DNA of 40,110 bases from contig JAURXV010000112.1 in NCBI GenBank assembly GCA_030654195.1, positions 1 to 40,110 of the forward strand, written 5' to 3'. The notes under the pieces were generated by a model that was given only the letters and a program-made list of their open reading frames with translations, was not told the DNA's origin and did not search any database. This document shows, one piece after another, positions 15,836 to 24,749 of this stretch (positions within the stretch are counted from its first letter, which is position 1; every line of letters starts with the position of its first letter). The translations under genes and the position numbers were made by a program. Origin of the DNA: Syntrophales bacterium. GTDB lineage: Bacteria; Desulfobacterota; Syntrophia; Syntrophales; UBA5619.

Positions 15836-18800
15836 CTATTGTGTTTTTTTATCATACACCCCCAGCTTGTGTACCCGCAAGACCTCGTTGCCGCGCGGAT
15901 CGATCACCTTGACGGCGATCCGGCTGTGGTCGCCCGCGGTAAAGGGCAGGGAGACCGTACCGGAGAGTTTCGCGAAGGCCTCCTCGTCCAGCGCCCCGCC
16001 CAAGGCCTTGCCCAACTTTTCCCAGGCGTTCCGGTCCGGGAAAAAGGCCTGACAGACACAGAAGCAGCGGCCGTCGTAGTCGCTGTCGAGAAACCACGCG
16101 GAAACCTTCTCCGCCCCCGACGAGCGGACCGCGTTGGTCACCGGGTCGTAGATGTCCACGCCCTCCATGTGGACGACATACTGCCCGTCCTCTTCCCGCT
16201 CCAGGCGCGTCCGCGGTGAGCCGGAGACCGTGAATAACTGGCTGGAGACTGTGGTTTTGAGGAGGTCGCCCATGTTCACGTCCGGGCGGATCTGGGCCAT
16301 GTGCAGCTTGACGGCCGGGTCTTCCACCTCTTGGATCGTCACCTGGGCCTGGGCGTCGAAGCTGAAGGCAGCGAAGACCAGATCGTCGAAGCCGCGCCGG
16401 GCAGCGATCCGGATCCCCTCCTCGACGATCCGTGTCGTCAGCGGGCCGTACTGGGGTCCGAAGATCACGGCGACCGATCGTTCATCCTCACCCTCTCCCC
16501 ACGCTCCCTTCGCATGGATCGTCGAGCCGTCGGCCAGGGCCTCCAGCGTCCGGAATTTCAGAATTTTGTTATCAGGAAAACGAACGCCATCACCGCGCAG
16601 CAGGCGGGTCATCCGGTCGAGATAGGCCTCGGTGTTCTGCGCATCCGACCGGAGGGCATCCGTGCCCCCGTCGAAGGTCTCCAGTTCCTCCGGTGCGCCG
16701 CCGATGGGCGATTCGTCCGGCTCCCCGGCGTCGATGCTCTCCTCAGCCGGGATGACCCCCTCCATCGTGAACGGCCCGGCGACACGCACCCGGTTCCGCT
16801 CCAGGAAGGGCTGATCGACCAGTTCCTCCTGATCGGCCCGGGCGGCGATGCAGGCGTTGACTTCGTCCATCTTTCCCCGCCAAGCCGTGCGATACACCGT
16901 CAGGGCCTCATGCAGGGCCTGCGGCCAGTCGGGATCGGTATCGAAGGGAACCTCCCATTCCTGCCATCCCTTCTCCGGAAACCGCCAGCGCCGCTCGTCG
17001 GCATCGGTGACCGCCCGTTTCCCCTCCCTCTTCCGTTTGTCTTCCAGTTTGACAAGAAGTTTCTGCCGGAGGGCCTTCGTGACGCCCTTCCCGAGGGTCG
17101 CGTTGAGCGCTGCCAGCTTTTCGGCGAGGATCGGCGCCCATTTGTCGAAGATCAGATCGAGGGCCTGGTTCTGGGCGATGCTCTTCAGGGTGACGTGGGG
17201 AACGGTTTTGCAGTCAAAGGTGCAAGCACCAGGAATCTGCCCCTCCGGATCGGTCAGCCAGGAGCCGTCGGGATTCCGTTGAACGTCCCCGGCGCTCGTC
17301 GGCCGGAGGCGATAATAATCGAACTTTGCCGTCAAAAGCCGCTGACGGGCGATCGCCAGGGCCACGCGGCTTACGTCAATGGTGATCCACCGCCGCCCCC
17401 ACTGCTCCGCTACGTATTCCGTCGTTCCCGACCCGCATGTCGGATCCAGCACCAGATCACCAGGGTCGGTGGTCATGAGCATGCAACGCTCAATGATTGT
17501 GTTTGAGGTCTGAACTACGAAAACTTTAGGGTCTTCTCGGCTCTGAATACCACCGCCAACATCTTCCCAAAGATTTGTAAGGCTCAAGCACCCAAAGTCA
17601 TCAAAACATTTCTTGAATCGAAGATTGGTTCCGGTTTGAATCACACGACCGGTAGGAATAAGACGTGTCCGGATATTATCCGTGGTCGTTCGCCAGTGGC
17701 CTACTGGTGGACGATATGGCTCTCCTTCAAATGTCAGGGCAGCCATGGTGTTGTCTGAACCTTCTCCACGCGATGTCAGCCCTTGATCGGTGAAATACCG
17801 AAAATTGGAAAGGTCCACTCCGCTCGCTTGTTCATCAAGAGTTAATCGCCGAGTTTCGCCTGTGTCCAGATTTTCTACAAAGTCATACCGAGTTGCACCC
17901 TTCTCGCCTCTTTTCAGCACTTTATGAAGTTCTTGGTATTTCACCTTTTCAGCGTCTCGACAATACCAGAGAATATAGTCACAAGAAGTATCGAGTGTTC
18001 TCGCCCCCGCGCTTTGGGTTGTCTTGTAGCTGATCAGGCTTATGAAATTCGCCGTTCCAAAAATTTCATCCAACAATGTCCGGACGCGATGAACATTCGT
18101 ATCGGAAATCTGAACAAAGATACTCCCCGTATCAGCCAGCAACTCCTTGCAAAGCAACAGCCGGTCCCGGAGATAGGAGAGGTATGAATGGACGCCGAGG
18201 GTCCAGGTGTCGCGGTAGGCCTTGACCATCTCCGGCTCACGGGTGAGGTCTTCATCCCTGTCCTTCACGTCGCGGCGCCCGACCTCGGGCTGAAAGTTGC
18301 TGGCGTATTTGATGCCGTAGGGCGGATCCATGTAGATCATCTGCACCTTGCCGGCCAAGGCCTCGCGCCGGGCGAGCGACGCCATCACGGAGAGCGAATC
18401 GCCCAGGATCATCCGGTTCGTCCAGTCCATCGGGTGCTTGTAGAACTGCACCGCTTCGCGGTACTCGTGCTCCGGGTCGGCGAAGAGGTTGCGCTGGATG
18501 TCCTCCCTCCGGGCGACCTTGAGGATCGCCTGCGTGGAGATGCGTTCGTGGATGTGCAGGGCCACGGGATCGGCGACGCACCACTGCTGCTCCCGCTTCC
18601 CCGCCCACTCGAGCCACGGCTCGTGATTCCGGAAGGCTTCCTGGACGCGCTTCATCTCCTCCGGTTCCAGCTTCCGTTTCCCCGCCGCATCAATGAGTTC
18701 AGCGATGTCGTCAGACTTGCCGGTTCCATCGAACCGCAGCGCAGGCGCAAGATGCGGATTGTAGGCCCATTTGATCCGCTTTTCCCTGGCAATCTCCCCC

Positions 18801-18907
18801 CGCGCCTCCAGCCCCGCCGGCGGGATGTTCAGCCGCGTGACGTTCTTATGCCGGTAATCAACCACATTCTCCCCGGCCTGTCCCGTATCCGCTTTTCGTT
18901 TCCTCAT
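15836..18907 (-). CDS. DNA methyltransferase of a type III-like restriction-modification system
   Basis: 1,023 residues. The amino-methyltransferase catalytic motif IV DPPY is at 194-197, and the SAM-binding motif I follows much later as LDPTCGSGTT (487-496). This beta-type order is typical of type III Mod and related N6-adenine or N4-cytosine enzymes. Residues about 255-480 should hold the target-recognition domain and are encoded by clearly AT-richer DNA than the rest. The long C-terminal part (500-1023) has no motif I can name. AGGGTGA upstream supports ATG 18907. DUF433 and the restriction subunit follow in the same operon. The target base and sequence cannot be deduced. Confidence 0.92.
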   Translation of the reverse strand: MRKRKADTGQAGENVVDYRHKNVTRLNIPPAGLEARGEIAREKRIKWAYNPHLAPALRFDGTGKSDDIAELIDAAGKRKLEPEEMKRVQEAFRNHEPWLEWAGKREQQWCVADPVALHIHERISTQAILKVARREDIQRNLFADPEHEYREAVQFYKHPMDWTNRMILGDSLSVMASLARREALAGKVQMIYMDPPYGIKYASNFQPEVGRRDVKDRDEDLTREPEMVKAYRDTWTLGVHSYLSYLRDRLLLCKELLADTGSIFVQISDTNVHRVRTLLDEIFGTANFISLISYKTTQSAGARTLDTSCDYILWYCRDAEKVKYQELHKVLKRGEKGATRYDFVENLDTGETRRLTLDEQASGVDLSNFRYFTDQGLTSRGEGSDNTMAALTFEGEPYRPPVGHWRTTTDNIRTRLIPTGRVIQTGTNLRFKKCFDDFGCLSLTNLWEDVGGGIQSREDPKVFVVQTSNTIIERCMLMTTDPGDLVLDPTCGSGTTEYVAEQWGRRWITIDVSRVALAIARQRLLTAKFDYYRLRPTSAGDVQRNPDGSWLTDPEGQIPGACTFDCKTVPHVTLKSIAQNQALDLIFDKWAPILAEKLAALNATLGKGVTKALRQKLLVKLEDKRKREGKRAVTDADERRWRFPEKGWQEWEVPFDTDPDWPQALHEALTVYRTAWRGKMDEVNACIAARADQEELVDQPFLERNRVRVAGPFTMEGVIPAEESIDAGEPDESPIGGAPEELETFDGGTDALRSDAQNTEAYLDRMTRLLRGDGVRFPDNKILKFRTLEALADGSTIHAKGAWGEGEDERSVAVIFGPQYGPLTTRIVEEGIRIAARRGFDDLVFAAFSFDAQAQVTIQEVEDPAVKLHMAQIRPDVNMGDLLKTTVSSQLFTVSGSPRTRLEREEDGQYVVHMEGVDIYDPVTNAVRSSGAEKVSAWFLDSDYDGRCFCVCQAFFPDRNAWEKLGKALGGALDEEAFAKLSGTVSLPFTAGDHSRIAVKVIDPRGNEVLRVHKLGVYDKKTQ

Positions 18908-19001
18908 GAGTTCACCCTGTCATATTGCCTGTTCGATAAACCTGCATTCATCTCTCGGTCATGTGTAAGCAGCGATTTCATTACTTTACTTTCTACTTCT
19001 G

Positions 19002-19370
19002 TTACAAATACATAAAAGATTGCGGTGGCGTCGCTACCCTAAAGCTTTTAAGTGCCAATGGAACCTCATACATCCTTGTGGATTTAACCTCTATTGCATA
19101 ACCCTTTGTCTTGTCTGTGAAATATTCAAGAAATTTCGCTTTAGTTATACCGGCATAATCCTTTGTCATTGCCCAAAGCGCATGAGGCTCATCATGGAGA
19201 ATATCTCCAATTTCGAACTCTCCGATTACGCTTCTAACAGGTTCAGATGCGTAAACGACTATTTTCTTCACTTCGGTGCGTTTGAAAATGGCACGACGGT
19301 ATTCGAACCGCTTTGATCCATCAAATATCTTTAACGCAAATTCTGGTTTAATCGACAATAAGACTCTCAT
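19002..19370 (-). CDS. ASCH-domain protein
   Basis: A 122-residue protein of the ASCH (PUA-like) fold: LLSIKPEFALKIFDGSKRFE near the N-terminus, then VVYASEPVRSVIGEFEIGDIL, and a C-terminal GYAIEVKS strand. ASCH domains are thought to bind RNA or modified nucleotides, and some act as hydrolases. Its ATG lies inside the end of the preceding PUA/EVE-like frame (23-base overlap), implying coupled translation and a joint role. The DNA is AT-rich compared with the core genes, which fits recent acquisition. It ends 94 bases before the methyltransferase start. Confidence 0.82.
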   Translation of the reverse strand: MRVLLSIKPEFALKIFDGSKRFEYRRAIFKRTEVKKIVVYASEPVRSVIGEFEIGDILHDEPHALWAMTKDYAGITKAKFLEYFTDKTKGYAIEVKSTRMYEVPLALKSFRVATPPQSFMYL

Positions 19371-20130
19371 CTGATTGGCACTCCCGTAATATATCTTTAA
19401 AGTTTCTTACGCTAATCTGCGTAAAACCTCTGGGTGCATCGTCAACATTACGTATAACACCTATCTCAATCAACTTTTCCATATTTATACGCTTTGGAAA
19501 TGAGTACGCATATAAGAAATTTACTATGAATGGTCTATATCTTTTGTTGTAGTTCCAATGCTTGGATAATTCCTTATCAGTGAAAACGCTCCTTGATCTA
19601 CACAACCGGATAAAATCCAGCTCACTTGGTATGTTGTCAATGACATTTTCTACCACACCTATCGTTGTCACGACGCCCTTGTAGAACCCACCGGTCCGAT
19701 AAAAAACAATTATATCTCCGGGAGACAGATTCCTCTCGATGGATCTGGATATGTAAACTTTACTTATTGCATTTCTATGTGGCTCATTTTCCACGAAAGC
19801 AGCAGGTGATTCCGTCCGTAGAATTGAGTCCGGAAATAGCTCTGTATGGTACTCTGGATATATTGGAACGATGTAAATACGTCCCGCTGTCGAGAAGAAA
19901 GGGTAGGTCAGTTTTGGAGATGAACGGTTGACTATGCGTGAGAAGGATCGCACATATACAAACTCTTCCCCTGCCGAGCTACCCTTACGGCCATGAAGGT
20001 GAAAGCCGTAATCTTCGAAAAGGTTTATGAGTCGTTGTTGCTCAATACGTTTATCGAATGTAGTCACATATATCTCATCGACATCGAAACGGAGTGCATT
20101 GTTAAAAAACGATTTTGAGGAATCTTTCAC
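19348..20130 (-). pseudogene. GNAT end plus PUA/EVE-like domain (second half of a frameshifted PIN-GNAT protein)
   Basis: 260 codons from the first possible start. Residues about 10-60 (NNALRFDVDEIYVTTF, then LFEDYGFHLHGRKG and EEFVYVRSF) read as the second half of a GNAT acetyltransferase fold. Residues about 110-200 resemble an EVE/PUA-type reader: RNLSPGDIIVFYRTGGFYKG then VTTIGVVENV. Nothing suggests an independent N-terminus. Deleting one T from the T6 run at 20104-20109 (minus strand) joins KIVF to NNALRF and makes a single protein of about 500 residues with the upstream PIN frame. Its end overlaps the ASCH gene. A separately made product from GTG 20130 is possible but less likely. Confidence 0.7.
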
Positions 20131-20860
20131 CTAACCGGGAACCATTCGGTGTTACTTTGAAAGTTCCAATTTTCAGGCGCTTCTTCCTCGTGAAAGGAGG
20201 ATTTATATCGGTATAATCTTCGCCCTTGCCTTCGATCTTAGGGTAAAGAAGGGCAATCGGCTTACTCGCGGAACGACAGACATAGACCGTCTCATCGGCC
20301 TTCCGGTTGCTCCAGTTCTCAAAGCCGGGATAGTCGTCCTTAAGTGAAAGAAAGAATTCATCCGCGATATTGAGATTTCCGAAGAGATCCTTTTGGACCG
20401 AGAGGACTTTATAGTCTGCCAATTCCGGGTTTTCTGTCGTCACCTTCTCCAAGAAGGCATCTATTGTGTAAACCCGGTCTGCGATGCCCAACAAGGAAGC
20501 TTTAATGAAGATTTTCTTGTCCTCGGTAATTAATACGTCCGCTCTTCCGTTATATAGTTCATTGATAATGAGTGTGTCGTTTAGATCATTTTGATTCTTG
20601 TCTATCTGCTCTGAAATCCTGCGGATTTCTTCTGACAATGGTGCTTTTGTTTTCAGTATGTTGTAGTTAGCAAGTTTTATTTTGAGAGATTGGCGAACCC
20701 TGGCATCTTTATGCTTTTCAATCTCTTCAGCCGTTACAGGATGGATACATTTTTTATGGTGGAGATTGTCGAGCCACCTAAATAATACTCCGATGTCTTC
20801 ATTGACAACGGAAGCGGCCTCTCGGTGGATGACAATATTGGTATCGATTAGAACTTTCAC
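20102..20860 (-). pseudogene. PIN-domain nuclease plus GNAT start (first half of a frameshifted protein)
   Basis: 252 residues. The N-terminal PIN domain shows VLIDTNIVIHRE, then NDTLIINELYNGRADVLITEDKKI and ASLLGIADRVYTIDAFL, with acidic residues fitting a metal-dependent RNase. After it come RLKIGTFKV and NGSRLGERFLKIVF, the first half of a GNAT-like fold that stops at TAA in the middle of the fold. GTG 20860 is preferred because AGGGGG lies 5 bases upstream; GTG 20866 is the alternative. The frame continues after a one-base correction at the T6 run into the next entry. Predicted role: RNA cleavage steered by the C-terminal readers, by analogy only. Confidence 0.72.
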
Positions 20861-20960
20861 TGGCACCCCCTGACACTAATCTGCCCCTCTCCGCTGATTT
20901 TTTGTTTACCAAAGCCTGTATTCAGTCACCACTTTAGCTGGTCGACCGGAATGATCTTTT

Positions 20961-21209
20961 TTAATGTTCTTTATCTTTCGGAGGATTAGGATCATTACCA
21001 GGTGGAATGGTGTCTTTACTTCGGATCTTTCCATCTAATCCTTTTGTGGTTAATTCACCGCCTCCCTGATTTTGGAGCATATGCTTGGCTTCGTTAATCG
21101 CAGCTTTCTGAGTGTCGTGAAGACTCGATGCACGATCGGCATCATTTTTTTTGTTTACCCATGTTCCATCTTCACGTCGATATACAATGCGGTCTTGATC
21201 TTTACTCAT
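20961..21209 (-). CDS. DUF2188 small protein
   Basis: An 82-residue hydrophilic protein matching DUF2188: RIVYRREDGTWVNKKNDADR, then SSLHDTQKAAINEAKHMLQN, GGGELTTKGLDGKIRSKDT and a charged GNDPNPPKDKEH tail. Family function is unknown. ATG 21209 is chosen for the AAAGGAG two bases upstream; longer in-frame starts lack a site. It stands between DUF5131 and the PIN-GNAT gene with about 100-150 bases on each side, so it may be its own unit. The DNA is AT-rich. Confidence 0.8.
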   Translation of the reverse strand: MSKDQDRIVYRREDGTWVNKKNDADRASSLHDTQKAAINEAKHMLQNQGGGELTTKGLDGKIRSKDTIPPGNDPNPPKDKEH

Positions 21210-21363
21210 TGCTCCTTTTCCTCCTTTGCTCTTAGATGGATTAAGCTGCATCGTGGCAGCAGTGAAAAGCACCTCTGCTTATTAGGCAACGTCACTCAAT
21301 AAACACCTCCGGAATTCTGGTGACATAGCAATTTCACGTATCCTCGGAATTCTCCCACACCGC

Positions 21364-22116
21364 CTATTGCAGATTCAGCGCATAATTCGGCTGATAAATA
21401 CCGCTATCACGCGTCGGCATTTCGCCATACGTTGTGCCGTCCAAGAGTCTGCCAGCTTTCTTCTTATTGACGCCGCCCCACTGTTTGAAAAAGAAGGGAA
21501 CTTTTGCGTCATGGCATTGCTGTTGGATGTCGATCACCCAGTTTTTGTTCATGGGCCGGGCGCCGGGGCCGCTTTCCCCGCCGACGATCACCCAATCGAT
21601 CTTCGTAAGATTCATATCGGGTATCGGGCCTAAGAGTGGTTCAAGAGAAAGAAATCTGACGGCGGCCGGCACACTGCGAAGATATTCAAGCCGGTAAAGG
21701 TAGGCGGCGCTTTCCACCGTCACCCCCATCCAGATGTTCTCAGTCCAGTTCAGCGACAGCGCAAGGTCGGCAAGACGTTCCGCCCTCTTGGTCAAAATCT
21801 GGAACCGGTGCCGATACGCATTGTTCATGACTTCAAAGACCTGTTGAATGAAGGAGAGGGGAATCTCATTGTGAAAGAGATCGCCCATGGAGTTGACAAA
21901 AATCATGTGGGGGCTTTTCCATTTCAAAGGAATATTCAAGGCATGAGGATGCAAAGTCACCTGAAACCCGTTGACGTAGTTTTTCTGTCCCATCGCCTTG
22001 AGCCGGAGGGCCATACGTTCGGCATAGCAATGGGCGCATCCCTCGCTGATCTTGGTGCAGCCGGTGACCGGGTTCCAGGTCGATTCCGTCCATTCAATCG
22101 TTGAATTTGCAGCCAT
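21364..22116 (-). CDS. three-Cys-motif protein, phage Gp37/Gp68 family (DUF5131)
   Basis: 250 residues. An N-terminal cysteine cluster, NPVTGCTKISEGCAHCYAER, gives C-x6-C-x2-C, resembling an iron-sulphur site of radical SAM-like proteins. It continues with MIFVNSMGDLFH, FQILTKRAERL, WMGVTVES and VGGESGPGARPM, the standard landmarks of this family. The protein is probably an enzyme, but its reaction is unknown. It follows TcmP directly: a GTG at 22122 overlaps the TcmP stop as GTGA, and ATG 22116 lies 10 bases after AGGA. TcmP and this family occur together so often that TcmP is named for it. Intact. Confidence 0.88.
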   Translation of the reverse strand: MAANSTIEWTESTWNPVTGCTKISEGCAHCYAERMALRLKAMGQKNYVNGFQVTLHPHALNIPLKWKSPHMIFVNSMGDLFHNEIPLSFIQQVFEVMNNAYRHRFQILTKRAERLADLALSLNWTENIWMGVTVESAAYLYRLEYLRSVPAAVRFLSLEPLLGPIPDMNLTKIDWVIVGGESGPGARPMNKNWVIDIQQQCHDAKVPFFFKQWGGVNKKKAGRLLDGTTYGEMPTRDSGIYQPNYALNLQ

Positions 22117-22118
22117 CT

Positions 22119-23255
22119 TCACTCTTTCCTATCCGGAAATGTTGCGAGCACATCGTCGGCAAATGTCCCTTTTCTTCGTTTCGATCCATCGGATTTTCTT
22201 GCGGTTATCTTTCCATCATTTTCCAGATTTTTCAATGCTTCTTTGTAATTCGAAGCGATGTAAGGGGTATCGACACTGTGATCTTCGTATATCGACCTCA
22301 TGGGAAGAGTCCGCCCCGTATAGGCTTCCAGGAGTGTGTCCTGCAGATCTTCGAGTGGTCTTGACAGTTGAAACAGCAGGCTCTGTTTCGGCAGAAAATC
22401 CGCAGGGCTATATTCGAATGAGGGGACGCCCTGATCGGCCCCTGAGCTCTCCTTTGCCATAATCCCCTTCATGATATCGTAGCCGCGGAAGTTCTTGCTG
22501 ACAAAAATCAGGTGATGACTTGTGCGGTTCCCCGTCGCATCCCTGAAGCGGAAAGGCAGGGTATAGCGACCACCATACGATTTGATCGCCTGGCAGAGTT
22601 CCTCGATGATCATCAGTTCTCGTTGCGGAGGATTGTTCAATTCAAGCTTTTTCCTTAATGCATCCGCCCGCTCTTCACCGAAGAGGGAATCCATGTGCTG
22701 CTTGACCATGGGGTTGCTCATACCCATGCTGATTCTGTTGTAATTGAAAAAGAAAAGGCAGTCGCACCCCCAATCTTTCAAAACGGAATTGACCAGGCGC
22801 AGCGAAAGGCCTTTATAGCCCCAGGGATCCACGAAAAATAGTGTGGGAACGAGTGTCATCCCTTCAAACATCTTGACGATCTCTTCTCCGACCTCTTCAT
22901 TATTCACCTGGGGCTGATATTTCAGGGTTTCGACTTCGGAAATTTCCGCAATAGCCTTCTCAAGCGACCGCGCGTTGGCCTCATCCTTGTCGTTAAAAAG
23001 GGTAACGAGACGATCCCGAATATCAGGCTTCTCTATGGATTTCTGTAGTATCCTCAGGGGAGTAGACTGAGAACCGTCTTTATAGCGGCCGGGTCCGGCA
23101 AAAAGATCGATATAGGCGATTTTCTGAGGCTGACTGGGGTTCTTTTTCTGAGTATTGACGATGACGCTCGCCCATGCATCGAAGTATTTGGCGACAATCG
23201 TCGCTTTCACGAGAGATTGCTCGGTTTGTTCATCGAAGAAGCTATTGGCTTTCAT
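22119..23255 (-). CDS. tcmP: three-Cys-motif partner protein TcmP
   Basis: 378 residues. The N-terminal half has a Rossmann/methyltransferase-like look: AYIDLFAGPGRYKDG (near residues 47-61), LFNDKDEANARSLE and LFFVDPWGYKGLS, while the C-terminal part (SFEYSPADFLPKQ, SNYKEALKNLENDGKITARK) ends in a winged-helix-like segment. This is the recognised partner of the three-Cys-motif protein. The pair is common in mobile and defence regions, and its biochemical activity is unknown to me. ATG 23255 has GAGG seven bases upstream. Its stop overlaps the GTG of the partner gene, showing translational coupling. Confidence 0.88.
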   Translation of the reverse strand: MKANSFFDEQTEQSLVKATIVAKYFDAWASVIVNTQKKNPSQPQKIAYIDLFAGPGRYKDGSQSTPLRILQKSIEKPDIRDRLVTLFNDKDEANARSLEKAIAEISEVETLKYQPQVNNEEVGEEIVKMFEGMTLVPTLFFVDPWGYKGLSLRLVNSVLKDWGCDCLFFFNYNRISMGMSNPMVKQHMDSLFGEERADALRKKLELNNPPQRELMIIEELCQAIKSYGGRYTLPFRFRDATGNRTSHHLIFVSKNFRGYDIMKGIMAKESSGADQGVPSFEYSPADFLPKQSLLFQLSRPLEDLQDTLLEAYTGRTLPMRSIYEDHSVDTPYIASNYKEALKNLENDGKITARKSDGSKRRKGTFADDVLATFPDRKE

Positions 23256-23301
23256 GGATGAACCTCACTTCGTCAGAGACGTCATTGTCATAACATGGAA
23301 A

Positions 23302-24378
23302 TCATGCCTTCCATTGGAACGTTCGGATCAGGTCTTTGAAATAACTCCATCTCTTCGTCAGGTGTTGATATCGTCCGGCGACGATTCCCGGGGAGATGCC
23401 CAGTCGATCGGCAAATTGGACAATCTCATCGCGCGAACGGCAGGCACGGATTTCCTCATCGTAGCGGGAAGGGATCAGGAAATCGGCGGCAAACCGGTTG
23501 GCCCTTTCCTCGCGCGGATCGTCGCTGCTGCCGTCGTTGATGAGCAGATCTTTTTTGCTGTCGTGCAACACATGTCCCGCCTCGTGGAAAAAGGAAAACC
23601 AGAACTTGTCTTCGCTTTTCCCCCGAAGACAGAGAAGGATCATGGCCTTTTGAGGCGATAGCCACTTGGTAGCCCCGTTCCAGGGCGCCTTCTTCATCTC
23701 ACGAACGAGTGAGAGGGCCACACCGGCTTCCGCACAAAGCTTTTTCGTTTCCGGTTCAAAGATTTCCGGTTCTTCACGGGTCAGTCCGCGGATCTTTTGG
23801 AGAGCCTGCTGAAACCGATTCCGGTCGTATGGCTTGCATTCCGTTTCCCGGGCCTGCGATTCCCCCTGCCTGATCCAGGCGGATGCCGGTCCAGGTTGAG
23901 ACTCGAAACACTGCGAACGCCGCGCGGCTACGGCAGGCGCATCCCAGAGGTCATGCCATGCACGGACGCTGCCGACACCGTAGAAAGCCAGCGTCTCCCG
24001 GAGCAATTCGATCTTTTCCTGTCCTGGTTTCAAGTACTTGCGTTCCGTTAGTTCTTTGATGGGAATGGTCTGCAACCAATCCGGGTCGGATTGCAATCTC
24101 TTTGACTCCGCAAGCCTGGTCAACTGCTCCTGGTATTGGAGTTCAAGGTTGTTCCAGTAACGGGCGGGTACGCCGGTCACCAATTCGAGGCGGTTGGCGG
24201 TTTCGTAAGAGATCGGCTGATCACCTTTGAAGATTCTGATCAATGTCTGCACGGTAAGACCGGTGCGCATCGCCATCTCTCTCTGGGACATGCCGAGAGA
24301 GACCATGATCTCCTTGAGCGTCTTGCCGGGGGGCACCGCATAATCGGGGGCAAATCCGTATTTCTTCTCGTGCTTCAT
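23302..24378 (-). CDS. HigA-like antitoxin fused to an ImmA/IrrE-type metalloprotease
   Basis: 358 residues. An XRE helix-turn-helix (GMSQREMAMRTGLTVQTLIRIFKGDQPI, residues about 30-58, quoted in parts) is followed by a middle linker and a C-terminal zinc protease domain with FFHEAGHVLH (HEAGH) and ERANRFAADFLIP, the ImmA/IrrE signature. It should repress the operon and bind the HigB-like toxin encoded 12 bases upstream; the protease may trigger antitoxin loss or derepression. ATG 24378 gives MKHEKKYGF; a TTG at 24384 is less likely. The frame is intact. Confidence 0.88.
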   Translation of the reverse strand: MKHEKKYGFAPDYAVPPGKTLKEIMVSLGMSQREMAMRTGLTVQTLIRIFKGDQPISYETANRLELVTGVPARYWNNLELQYQEQLTRLAESKRLQSDPDWLQTIPIKELTERKYLKPGQEKIELLRETLAFYGVGSVRAWHDLWDAPAVAARRSQCFESQPGPASAWIRQGESQARETECKPYDRNRFQQALQKIRGLTREEPEIFEPETKKLCAEAGVALSLVREMKKAPWNGATKWLSPQKAMILLCLRGKSEDKFWFSFFHEAGHVLHDSKKDLLINDGSSDDPREERANRFAADFLIPSRYDEEIRACRSRDEIVQFADRLGISPGIVAGRYQHLTKRWSYFKDLIRTFQWKA

Positions 24379-24390
24379 TTTCAAACTTTC

Positions 24391-24726
24391 TTAATGCGTG
24401 TCCGTTATTTCGAATATTTCGATTTCCGTGACCCGTCGTCTGTCAATTCCGCCATCATCCTGCATGGGAATCGGATCGTTGATCGGAATGAACAGCAGTC
24501 GCAAAGGCTGCTCCAGATCGACCGAATATTGACCGGCCCTGTTCCCGGTCAGCTCATGACAACGCGTGGGAGGAAGGTGGGACATATCGAACAATGCATC
24601 GGCGGCTCGCAATTCCATCAGCCGTTGCTGAAGCTTCTCGGAACATTTCACTCCATACAGCTTCCGCATTTCCTTTGCCTCGGAGCAGATTCTTTGCAGC
24701 TTCTTTGTCCGGAAGTATATCTCCAT
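24391..24726 (-). CDS. HigB-type toxin (RelE/ParE superfamily)
   Basis: 111 residues in the plasmid-killer/HigB style: EIYFRTKKLQRICSEAKEMR, then HLPPTRCHELTGNRAGQYSVDL and QPLRLLFIPIND. It is a likely ribosome-dependent mRNA endonuclease. Toxin-first order with the protease-fused HigA just downstream is the usual pattern. An AT-rich region with TTAACAT direct repeats lies about 25 bases before its ATG. It is the first gene of the long minus-strand defence block. Confidence 0.87.
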   Translation of the reverse strand: MEIYFRTKKLQRICSEAKEMRKLYGVKCSEKLQQRLMELRAADALFDMSHLPPTRCHELTGNRAGQYSVDLEQPLRLLFIPINDPIPMQDDGGIDRRRVTEIEIFEITDTH

Positions 24727-24749
24727 GGCATCATCTTGTCAAATAATAA

